From: Streptomyces sp. NBC_01445
GTDB lineage: Bacteria; Actinomycetota; Actinomycetes; Streptomycetales; Streptomycetaceae
Length of the DNA stretch: 64,000 bases
Direction: 5' to 3'
Assembly: GCF_035918235.1 (NCBI RefSeq)
Contig: NZ_CP109485.1
Span: 1,550,001-1,614,000, forward strand
The stretch's first letter is position 1. Each line of letters begins with the position of its first letter. Both the position numbers and the translations under genes were made by a program. The notes under the pieces are model-generated. The model searched no databases and was not told where the DNA came from. It saw only the letters and a program-made list of their open reading frames with translations. Positions 33,472-40,487 of this stretch are shown one piece after another.

Positions 33472-34248
33472 CTACGTGGGGTCCGGCCGGTCCGTGTTGA
33501 TCGATCGCCCCGGATCGTCGGTCGGCTCCGCCGACGGCTGGGACGTCACATACGGCGAACCGGAGGGCTCGGCGGGGGGCGGAGCGGGCGGCAGCACGCC
33601 TCCCGGGGGCGGCGGTCCGGTGGGGCTGGCGGTGGCGGTGCCCGCGGCCTCGTTCGCGATGGCGTCGAAGTCCACGTCGCCCGTGTTCTCCAGCATGGTG
33701 ATGTGGTCGAGGACGGTCTGGTTGGCGTCGGTGGCGAGCTCGCGGACGAGGGTGTTGCGGGTGGTGTGGCGGACCTGGGCGATCAGCGCGAAGACCTTGC
33801 CGTGGGAGTCGCGCAGCAGGTTGGCGAACTTGTTCTCGTAGTCCTTGCCGCTCGCGGCGGTCAGCTGGTTGAGCCAGCCCTGCTGCTGCGGGTTGGGCTG
33901 GTTCGGCAGCTCGACGCCGAGCCGGCCCGCGACCGAGCGGACGCGCTTGTCGAGGTCGGTGTGGCCGACGACGAGGTGGTCGCCCGCCATCCTGATCGCC
34001 TGCGTCGGCGCCCGCTCCATGGCCTGCTGGCCGGCCGGTATCTCCCAGAGCCCGGCGAGCCGCACCTTGACCAGGAAGTCCCGGTCGGTGGCCGACAGGG
34101 GACCCCATTGGGTGGCCACGCTGCCCGCGTTCAGATTGGCCGCCCCGGTGCCCGAGCGGTCGGCGTACGACCAGATCGGAAAGGCGAGCGCGCCCAGGGT
34201 GGCGACCAGGGCGGCGAAGATGAGCGCGGTCCCGTTGATGCGTCGCAA
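33472..34248 (-). CDS. DUF4142 exported protein with Pro-rich tail
   Basis: A 258-aa protein. An N-terminal signal anchor (residues 3-27) precedes a DUF4142 four-helix, ferritin-like domain at about 48-195 (DRDFLVKVRLAGLWEIPAGQ; ENKFANLLRDSHGKVF). A Pro/Ser/Gly-rich tail of about 60 residues follows. DUF4142 proteins are extracytoplasmic and of unknown role; the tail may reach through the wall. It is monocistronic between the fluoride operon and the small gene. Confidence 0.82.
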   Translation of the reverse strand: MRRINGTALIFAALVATLGALAFPIWSYADRSGTGAANLNAGSVATQWGPLSATDRDFLVKVRLAGLWEIPAGQQAMERAPTQAIRMAGDHLVVGHTDLDKRVRSVAGRLGVELPNQPNPQQQGWLNQLTAASGKDYENKFANLLRDSHGKVFALIAQVRHTTRNTLVRELATDANQTVLDHITMLENTGDVDFDAIANEAAGTATASPTGPPPPGGVLPPAPPPAEPSGSPYVTSQPSAEPTDDPGRSINTDRPDPT

Positions 34249-34327
34249 GCAATCCTCCCGATACCGGCGTCAACTCGCCTCGGGGGCGAGCTACTTGTTG
34301 GTACGGGAGGGTACGGACGTGACAGGC

Positions 34328-34359
34328 GGGGCGTTCAGGGTTTCGCGCCCCATTTTTTT
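34328..34359 (+). terminator. Rightward intrinsic terminator with T7 run, overlapping the crcB end
   Basis: GGGGCG (34328-34333) pairs with CGCCCC (34346-34351), followed by A and seven T on the plus strand. The T-run overlaps the TAA stop of the leftward crcB gene. It faces a rightward transcript although no rightward gene lies upstream. Confidence 0.45.
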
Positions 34360-34738
34360 AGGCCTGCCCCCAGAGGGCGTCGGCGAGCGCGACTCCCGCG
34401 AAGGCGGCGCCAAGGCCGACGGCGAGACTCGCGACCACGTTGGCCACGGCGAAGAGCCGCGCCCCGTCCTCCCCGAGCCGGAGCGTCTCGTACGAGAACG
34501 TCGAGTACGTCGTCAGGGCCCCGCACAGGCCCGTGCCGATGAGCAGCTGCACCTGCGACGAGGCGGCGCCCGCGGCGACGGCGCCGGTCAGCAGGCCGAG
34601 CACGAGGCTGCCGCAGGCGTTCACCGTGAACGTCCCCCACGGGAAGACGCTGTCGTGGCGGGTCTGCACGGCCCGGTCGGTGAGATAGCGCAGCGGTGCG
34701 CCGACCATCGCGCCGGCGATCACGAGGAGCCAGTTCAC
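34358..34738 (-). CDS. crcB: CrcB/Fluc fluoride channel subunit
   Basis: A 126-aa protein with four membrane helices. It has [10 protein letters not shown] in the first helix region, [19 protein letters not shown] and [16 protein letters not shown], the Fluc core motifs that line the fluoride pore. Fluc channels are dimers; actinomycetes often encode two subunits that may form a heterodimer. The GTG start overlaps the DUF190 stop. It is last of a three-gene operon and ends in a TAA inside a T-run. Confidence 0.92.
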   Translation of the reverse strand: MNWLLVIAGAMVGAPLRYLTDRAVQTRHDSVFPWGTFTVNACGSLVLGLLTGAVAAGAASSQVQLLIGTGLCGALTTYSTFSYETLRLGEDGARLFAVANVVASLAVGLGAAFAGVALADALWGQA

Positions 34739-35091
34739 GCCCGCGTTCCGCCGTTCTCCAGGCCCACGTACCGGATGACCTCGCAGTCGTCGAGGACGAC
34801 CAGGCCCTGTGACACCAGCTCGTCCAGCTCCGGCAGGAACGCCCTGACCCGTTCCTCGGTGTCGACGATCACGACGGCCATGGGCAGGTCCTCGCTGAGC
34901 GAGAGCAGCCGCGAGGTGTGGATCAGGGACGACGCCCCGAACCCCTCGATGCCGCGGAAGACGCTCGCCCCCGCGAGGCCCGCCTTGTGCGCCCGGTGCA
35001 CGATCTCGCTGTACAGAGGCTTGCGGCGCCAGGTGTGGTTCTCACCGACGAAGACCGTCAGTCGCAGGGCACGGCCGGTCAGTCGCGTCAT
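34735..35091 (-). CDS. DUF190 protein in fluoride-channel operon
   Basis: A 118-aa protein of the DUF190/PII-like fold ([54 protein letters not shown]). DUF190 genes commonly lie with crcB genes and may regulate the channel. It overlaps both neighbouring crcB genes by four bases (ATGA upstream, GTGA downstream), so the three products are made together. Confidence 0.88.
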   Translation of the reverse strand: MTRLTGRALRLTVFVGENHTWRRKPLYSEIVHRAHKAGLAGASVFRGIEGFGASSLIHTSRLLSLSEDLPMAVVIVDTEERVRAFLPELDELVSQGLVVLDDCEVIRYVGLENGGTRA

Positions 35092-35573
35092 CGCTTCCTC
35101 CACACCAGTACGCGGCGCGTCAGCGCCACCCCGAGCCCGACCGCGGCGAGCGCCGCCAGGAGCGTCGCCGCGAGATAGACCAGGCCCGTACGGACCCGGC
35201 CGGCGTCCACCAGCTGCTGGATGTCCACCGCGTACGTGGAGAACGTGGTGAAGCCGCCCAGGACGCCGGTGCCGAAGAACGGCCGCACCAGGCGGTGCGC
35301 CGCCCACACATCGCTGATGATCACCATGAACACGCCGATCACGAAACAGCCGAGCGCGTTCACCCACATCGTCGTCCACGGGAAGGCGCCGGGCGAGGTG
35401 GGCCACAGGAGCGCGGCGCCGTAGCGGGCGCAGGCACCCACGGCGCCGCCGAGCGAGACGACCGCCACGATCGGGCCCTGTACCCGCAGGGCCGCGCGCC
35501 GCCGGGCCGGCACGCGCGGGCCGAGGTCCGGATCACTAGGTTCGTCCGCCGCCGGGGACTGCCCGCCTGTCAT
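35088..35573 (-). CDS. crcB: CrcB/Fluc fluoride channel subunit with N-terminal extension
   Basis: A 161-aa protein. A charged N-terminal tail of about 30 residues precedes four helices with [31 protein letters not shown] and [14 protein letters not shown]. It is the first gene of the crcB-DUF190-crcB operon and likely pairs with the downstream CrcB. I looked for a fluoride riboswitch in 35574-35745 and saw none. Confidence 0.92.
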   Translation of the reverse strand: MTGGQSPAADEPSDPDLGPRVPARRRAALRVQGPIVAVVSLGGAVGACARYGAALLWPTSPGAFPWTTMWVNALGCFVIGVFMVIISDVWAAHRLVRPFFGTGVLGGFTTFSTYAVDIQQLVDAGRVRTGLVYLAATLLAALAAVGLGVALTRRVLVWRKR

Positions 35574-35745
35574 CCGTGCCCGTCTCCTCCTCGGCCCAGT
35601 GCCGCGCGCCGGCAGTGAAGATCACCGTCCGCGGTCAGCTTATAGCCGGTCCGGACGCGCCGTTAATGTCCTGTTGTCCCCGGCGAAAGATGGCCATGGT
35701 GTCCTGCCGGAACACCGGCTTACGGGTCCCAGGGAGGAGTCACAC

Positions 35746-36327
35746 ATGACACGGGTCGAGCTGCGCAGCGTCGACGAGCTGATGGATCTTCTGCACGCCT
35801 GCCGCGGCGCGTGGGACACCCCCGACCGCAGCGGCGACCCCGTCGACCTGCACGACCACGCGCTGCAGACCGCCGCGCTCCTGCGCCGCGGCCACCCCAG
35901 CGACAAGGAGCTCCAGCTCGCGGGGCTCGTCCACGACATAGGCCACCTGCTGCGCCCGGGCGACGACGCGGGCCACGCCGACACGGCGGCGGCCGCCGTG
36001 CGGGGGCTGCTCGGGGAGCGGGTCGCCCGTCTTGTGCAGCTGCACGTCCCGGCCAAGCGCTACCTGGCGACATCGGATCCGGCGCGCGGCCTCTCGCCGC
36101 AGAGCGCGCTGACGCTGGAGACGCAGGGCGGGCCGATGTCGCCCGAGGAGGCGGCGGTGTTCGCCCATGACCCGCTGGCCGACGATGCGGTGACGCTGCG
36201 TCAGGCGGACGACGCGGGCAAGGTCGTGGGCCTCGACGCGGGGGTCATGGAGGACTGGCGGCCCGTGGTGGAGCTGGTCGCGCAGGGGTTCCATTCCACC
36301 AACTTCACACCATCGCTACGTAGTTGA
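35746..36327 (+). CDS. HD-domain protein of the PhnZ/MIOX type
   Basis: A 193-aa HD-fold protein. It has the metal ligands in DLHDHALQTA, GLVHDIGHLL and DDAGHADTA, then LVQLHVPAKRYLA, ETQGGPMSPEEAAVFA and LRQADDAGKV. This run of motifs is shared with the phosphonate-associated HD proteins such as PhnZ, mixed-valent di-iron oxygenases that cleave C-P bonds, and with myo-inositol oxygenase. ATG 35746 follows AGGGAGGAG. No phosphonate gene is nearby, so the substrate is open; a plain phosphohydrolase role cannot be excluded. Confidence 0.72.
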   Translation: MTRVELRSVDELMDLLHACRGAWDTPDRSGDPVDLHDHALQTAALLRRGHPSDKELQLAGLVHDIGHLLRPGDDAGHADTAAAAVRGLLGERVARLVQLHVPAKRYLATSDPARGLSPQSALTLETQGGPMSPEEAAVFAHDPLADDAVTLRQADDAGKVVGLDAGVMEDWRPVVELVAQGFHSTNFTPSLRS

Positions 36328-36366
36328 CATGTCGGACTGACGCCCCGTCATGAGACCGTACGCCCC

Positions 36367-37188
36367 ATGACTTCGGAGCTCTCGCTGGAAGGCAGGGTGG
36401 CCGTCGTGACCGGGGGGTCGCGGGGCATCGGCCGGGCCGTCGCCGTGGCGCTCGCGGCGGCCGGGGCGCGGGTGTGTGTGACGGCGCGCGATCCGGACGG
36501 GGTCCGTGAGACCGTCGCCGCGCTGACGGAGAGCGGCGCCGAAGCCACGGGACTGGCGGGGTCCGTCGCCGACCCCGCGCATCTGTGGGAACTGACGGAG
36601 CGGGCCCTCGACGCGTTCGGCCGGCTCGACATCCTGGTGAACAACGCCGCGACCAATGAACCGTACGGACCGCTGATGGAGGCGGATCCGGAGGTCTGGC
36701 GCGAGGCGTTCACAGTCAACGTGGAGGCGCCGCTGCGGCTCGTGCAGTGCGCCTGGCGGGCCTGGATGTCGGAGCACGGCGGGGCCGTGGTGAACATCTG
36801 CACCGAGGGCGCCGGACACGTCGGCCCGCGCGTGGGCGCCTACGGGACGAGCAAGGCGGCGCTGCTGCATCTGACGCAGCAACTCGCGGGCGAACTGGCT
36901 CCGTTGGTGCGGGTCAACTCCGTATCGCCCGGGCTCGTGCGCACGGAGATGGCGCGCTTCGTGTGGGAGCACGCCGAGGAGTCCGTGGCGGCGGGGCTGC
37001 CGCTGGGCCGGATCGGGGAGCCGCAGGACGTGGCCCGGGCGGTGCGCTGGCTGGTGTCGGACGAGGCGGCCTGGGTGACGGGCGCCGACCTCCTGGTGGA
37101 CGGCGGAACCCGGGTCAGGGCCGCGTCGCCGGACCTGACCGATTCCGTCCACCAGCAGCTCCGCCACCGGCTGCCGGACACTCGCTAG
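36367..37188 (+). CDS. Short-chain dehydrogenase/reductase
   Basis: A 273-aa classical SDR. It shows TGGSRGIGRA cofactor motif, TARD at the end of strand 2 (Arg favours NADPH), NNAAT, catalytic Ser/Thr position in NICTEGAG and YGTSKAA. TEGAG replaces the usual SSxxG, with Thr where Ser is expected at the catalytic site. The C-terminus DEAAWVTGADLLVDGG is canonical. It lies 39 bp after the HD gene in the same direction. Substrate unknown. Confidence 0.86.
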   Translation: MTSELSLEGRVAVVTGGSRGIGRAVAVALAAAGARVCVTARDPDGVRETVAALTESGAEATGLAGSVADPAHLWELTERALDAFGRLDILVNNAATNEPYGPLMEADPEVWREAFTVNVEAPLRLVQCAWRAWMSEHGGAVVNICTEGAGHVGPRVGAYGTSKAALLHLTQQLAGELAPLVRVNSVSPGLVRTEMARFVWEHAEESVAAGLPLGRIGEPQDVARAVRWLVSDEAAWVTGADLLVDGGTRVRAASPDLTDSVHQQLRHRLPDTR

Positions 37189-37192
37189 GGCA

Positions 37193-38704
37193 CTACCACT
37201 TGCCGGGCGCGTAGTCCTTCATGAAGACGCCGTACAGGTCTTCGCCGGCCTCGCCCCGGACGACCGGGTCGTAGACGCGGGCCGCGCCGTCGATCAGGTC
37301 GAGGGGGGCGTGGAAGCCCTCGTCGGCGAGGCGCAGCTTGTCGTAGTGCGGGCGCTCGTCGGTGATCCAGCCCGTGTCGACCGAGGTCATGAGGATGCCG
37401 TCGGTCTGGAACATCTCCTGGGCGCTGGTCCGCGTCACCATGTTCATGGCGGCCTTCGCGGCGTTCGTGTTCGGGTGCCCCGCGCCCTTGTAGCCGCGGC
37501 CGAAGACGCCCTCCATCGCCGAGACGTTCACGACGTACGCGCGTCCGCTGGACGCCTTCTTCGCGGCGTCGGCCATCGCCGGGCGCAGCGCGCTGATCAG
37601 GATGAACGGCGCCGTGTAGTTGCACAGCTGGGTCTCGAGGAGCTCCACCGGGGAGATCTGCTCGATCGTCTGCACCCACGTGTTGCTGTCGACGACGTCG
37701 GGGACGAGGCCGCCCGCGTCGATGGCGCTGCCGTCGCGATGCCGGGCGACGCTTGCGTTGCCGGCGACCAGGGCGAGATCGGCCACCTTCTGGGCGTCCA
37801 GGCCGGAGATACCGGCGGGCAGCGCGGTCAGACCGTCGACCGCGCCGGAGTTGAACGCGCCGATGACGTGGTGGGCGGGGAGCTCACCGGCCGGCAGCGG
37901 GGCGCTCTCGCCCTCGACGAGGGCCGCGTACGCGGAGGGCAGCCGGCGTACGGTCTGCGTCGCGTTGTTGATGAGGATGTCCAGCGGGCCCTGCTCGGCG
38001 ACCTGCTCGGCAAGCGCCACGGCCTGGGCCGGGTCCCGCAGGTCGATGCCGACGACCTCCAGGCGGTCCATCCAGTCCGCCGAGTCGTCCATCGCCTTGA
38101 AGCGGCGGATGGCGTCCTTGGGGAAGCGCGTCGTGATCGTCGTGTGCGCGCCGTCACGCAGCAGGCGCAGCGCGATGTACATGCCGATCTTGGCGCGGCC
38201 GCCGGTGAGCAGGGCGCGCTTGCCGGAGAGGTCGGCGCGGATGTCGCGCTTGGCGCGGTTCACGGCGGCGCACTCGGGACAGAGCTGGTGGTAGAAGTAG
38301 TCGACTTCCACGTACCGGGCCTTGCAGGTGTAGCAGGAGCGGGGACGCTGGAGTATCCCCGCCAGCTTGCCCTCCTCGACCTGCGAGGACGGCAGAAGGC
38401 CCTCGGTCTCGTCGTCGATGCGCTCGGCGGAGCCGGTCGCGGTCGCCTCGGTGACGGCCTTGTCGTGGGCGGTCTTCGCGGCGCGGCGCTCCTGGCGGCG
38501 GCGCTGCTTCACGGTCCGGTAGACACCGGCCGTGGCGCGCCTGACCTGGATCGCGTCGGGGTGGTCCACATCCAGCTTGTCGAGTTCGTCGAGCACGCTC
38601 AGGCAGACGGCAAGCCGCTCGGGGTCGATCCCGGGGCCGAACGACTCCTGCGACACCACCATGGCTTCGGTGGCGCCCGTCGGGCTGTCCTCTGTCATCG
38701 TCAT
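37193..38704 (-). CDS. Large SDR with N-terminal zinc ribbon
   Basis: A 503-aa protein. Residues 1-110 are helical and charged. A zinc ribbon follows: CYTCKARYVEVDY then LCPECAAVNRAKRD, four cysteines as CxxC...CxxC. The SDR domain then begins with GKRALLTGGRAKIG and continues NNATQTVRR, NVSAMEG and NTNAAKAAM, where the YxxxK tyrosine seems replaced by Asn. Actinomycetes conserve this architecture, but no substrate is known. A SigR-like promoter sits upstream, so a redox link is plausible. It converges with the other SDR gene at 4 bp. Confidence 0.85.
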   Translation of the reverse strand: MTMTEDSPTGATEAMVVSQESFGPGIDPERLAVCLSVLDELDKLDVDHPDAIQVRRATAGVYRTVKQRRRQERRAAKTAHDKAVTEATATGSAERIDDETEGLLPSSQVEEGKLAGILQRPRSCYTCKARYVEVDYFYHQLCPECAAVNRAKRDIRADLSGKRALLTGGRAKIGMYIALRLLRDGAHTTITTRFPKDAIRRFKAMDDSADWMDRLEVVGIDLRDPAQAVALAEQVAEQGPLDILINNATQTVRRLPSAYAALVEGESAPLPAGELPAHHVIGAFNSGAVDGLTALPAGISGLDAQKVADLALVAGNASVARHRDGSAIDAGGLVPDVVDSNTWVQTIEQISPVELLETQLCNYTAPFILISALRPAMADAAKKASSGRAYVVNVSAMEGVFGRGYKGAGHPNTNAAKAAMNMVTRTSAQEMFQTDGILMTSVDTGWITDERPHYDKLRLADEGFHAPLDLIDGAARVYDPVVRGEAGEDLYGVFMKDYAPGKW

Positions 38705-38775
38705 CGCCGCTGCGTTCCTCGCGTCACTCGGACCGCGGCGTGCTGTGAGTGACCGCGGATACTCCCAAAAGGCGG

Positions 38776-38802
38776 AACCTTACAACCTGCTGTCGACATT
38801 CC
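38776..38802 (-). promoter_or_regulatory. SigR-like promoter of the zinc-ribbon SDR gene
   Basis: Read leftward, GGAAT (38802-38798) and GTT (38778-38776) are separated by 19 bp, matching the published SigR consensus GGAAT-N18/19-GTT. It lies about 70 bp before ATG 38704. Together with the CxxC ribbon this suggests thiol-stress induction. Confidence 0.5.
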
Positions 38803-38922
38803 GCCAAGTGGGCAGTTTATCCCGCTCCCGGGCCCTCCCGGGAACGCCGGTCCTTGACCTTGATCCCGTACGGCCGTAGGGCGCGGCCCGCCCCCTCCCC
38901 CGTCAGGACGGACCGCCCCCCG

Positions 38923-40329
38923 TCAGGCCGTCCCCCGCACCGTCTCGCACACGCGCACCAGGGCCGCGAGTTCCTCGCGGATGCCGGTCGCGAGTACGTC
39001 CAGGTCGGGGACCGCGGCCGCGTCGGCGACCAGGCCGTAGTGGACACGCCCCCGGTACGTGGACACCGCGACCGCGAGGGACTGTCCCTGGGCCAGTGGC
39101 GCGAGGGGGTAGACCTCGGTGAGCGGGCAGCCGCCGAGCCGCAGGCCGAGGCTCGGCAGCGGCACGCTCGTGACGAGGATGTCGAACAGGAGCCGGGCCG
39201 CCTGGGCGACGACGGGCCCGCCGATCATGTGACCGAGCGGCGGCACATGGTCCGCGAGCAGGGCCACGGCGCCGGCGCCGCGCTGCGGGCCCGCGTCCTT
39301 GTTGTGGTCCATGGCCGTACGGACCGCGCGCAGCCGGGCGAGCGGGTCCCGCTCGTCGACCGGCAGCTTCACCAGGTAGCCGGAGAGCCGGTTGCCCTGG
39401 GGGTGGGCCGTGCGAGGGCGGCGCCGCGAGACGGGGATCAGGGCCCGCGGACGTACCCCTTCGCTGCCGTTGCCGCGCTCGTCGAGCCAGCGCCGCAGGG
39501 CCCCGGCGACGACGGCGATGAGGACGTCGTTGACGGTGCCGCCGACCGTCTTGCGGACCCGGTGCACATCGTCGAGTTCGAGGACGACGCCCTCGGTGCT
39601 GCGGGTGCCCGTGGCGTTCGAGGAGAAGGCGGGCGAGGTGTGCACGTCCCAGGTGGCGCGGACGACGGAGGTGCCGATGTCGAGCGCCGTGACGGCACTG
39701 GAGGCGCCCTCCCGGAGGAGGCCGGGCAGCTTGCGCGGGTCGAGGTCGCCGAGCCGCAGGTCGCGCATGCCGGGGAACGGCAGCCGGAACCCGCGGGGCG
39801 CCGCGACGGCGGGCGCCGTCCGCGAGACGGGCAGGTCCATCGGGTCCATCACCCCGGCGGCGAGCGTCAGCGCCCGCAGCCCGTCGGCCAGCGCGTGGTG
39901 GAACTTGAACAGGACGGCGAACGAGGTACCGTCCGCGCCCGGCAGGACATGTGCCTCCCACGGGGGCCTCGCCCGGTCGAGCGGCCGCTCCATCAGGGCG
40001 CCGGCCGCGGCGTGGAAGTCCGCGGTGGGCTCGCCCAGCCGTACGTGGTCGAGCGGGTCGAAGTCGGATACGGGCACGCGTGCCGCGCCGCCGACGGGGA
40101 TCCGTACCCCCTGGATGCGCATGCGCAGGCCGGGGACCGCGGGGGCGCGGGCGGCGAGCAGCTCCACCGCGTGCTGGACGTCGCCCGGCGAGCCCGCGGC
40201 GAACACCCCCAACGCGCCCAGGTGCATCGGGTGTTCGGCGGACTCGATGTTCCAGAAGGCCAGGTCGAGTGGCGCGAGGAGGTCCGGGCTCGGCGCGGGC
40301 CGAGAGTGCTGGGACTGCTGAGAGTTCAC
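38923..40329 (-). CDS. Wax ester synthase/diacylglycerol acyltransferase (WS/DGAT)
   Basis: A 468-aa protein of the bacterial WS/DGAT family. It opens LAPLDLAFWNIESAEHPMHLG and has the catalytic HHxxxDG motif as FHHALADG, then GGTVNDVLIAVVAGALRRWL (the NDVLAA-type motif) and NRLSGYLVKLP. It transfers fatty acyl groups from acyl-CoA to alcohols or diacylglycerol to make wax esters or storage triacylglycerol at the membrane. Flanked on both sides by spacers, it seems monocistronic. Confidence 0.92.
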   Translation of the reverse strand: MNSQQSQHSRPAPSPDLLAPLDLAFWNIESAEHPMHLGALGVFAAGSPGDVQHAVELLAARAPAVPGLRMRIQGVRIPVGGAARVPVSDFDPLDHVRLGEPTADFHAAAGALMERPLDRARPPWEAHVLPGADGTSFAVLFKFHHALADGLRALTLAAGVMDPMDLPVSRTAPAVAAPRGFRLPFPGMRDLRLGDLDPRKLPGLLREGASSAVTALDIGTSVVRATWDVHTSPAFSSNATGTRSTEGVVLELDDVHRVRKTVGGTVNDVLIAVVAGALRRWLDERGNGSEGVRPRALIPVSRRRPRTAHPQGNRLSGYLVKLPVDERDPLARLRAVRTAMDHNKDAGPQRGAGAVALLADHVPPLGHMIGGPVVAQAARLLFDILVTSVPLPSLGLRLGGCPLTEVYPLAPLAQGQSLAVAVSTYRGRVHYGLVADAAAVPDLDVLATGIREELAALVRVCETVRGTA

Positions 40330-40428
40330 GGAGGCCGCTCTCGCGTCGACGTCGGGGGAAAGCAGTCAACCGCTCTCCAGTGATTACGGTCAAGTACGAT
40401 CAAGCTACACACAGTAAACAACAGATTA

Positions 40429-40459
40429 AGACCCGCCCCCTCGATGAAGGGGCGGGTCT
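40429..40459. terminator. Hairpin terminator after the GH92 gene
   Basis: AGACCCGCCCC (40429-40439) pairs with GGGGCGGGTCT (40449-40459), 9-nt loop. Read leftward the hairpin is followed by a T-rich stretch, so it ends the GH92 transcript 28 bp past its stop. Confidence 0.82.
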
Positions 40460-40487
40460 CGTGGTGCTGGTGGGGCGTGCGGTGCCG

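Noticed and set aside
35574..35745. Fluoride riboswitch for the crcB operon
   Set aside because: The conserved crcB-motif sequence and pseudoknot pairing are not seen on the strand read by crcB.
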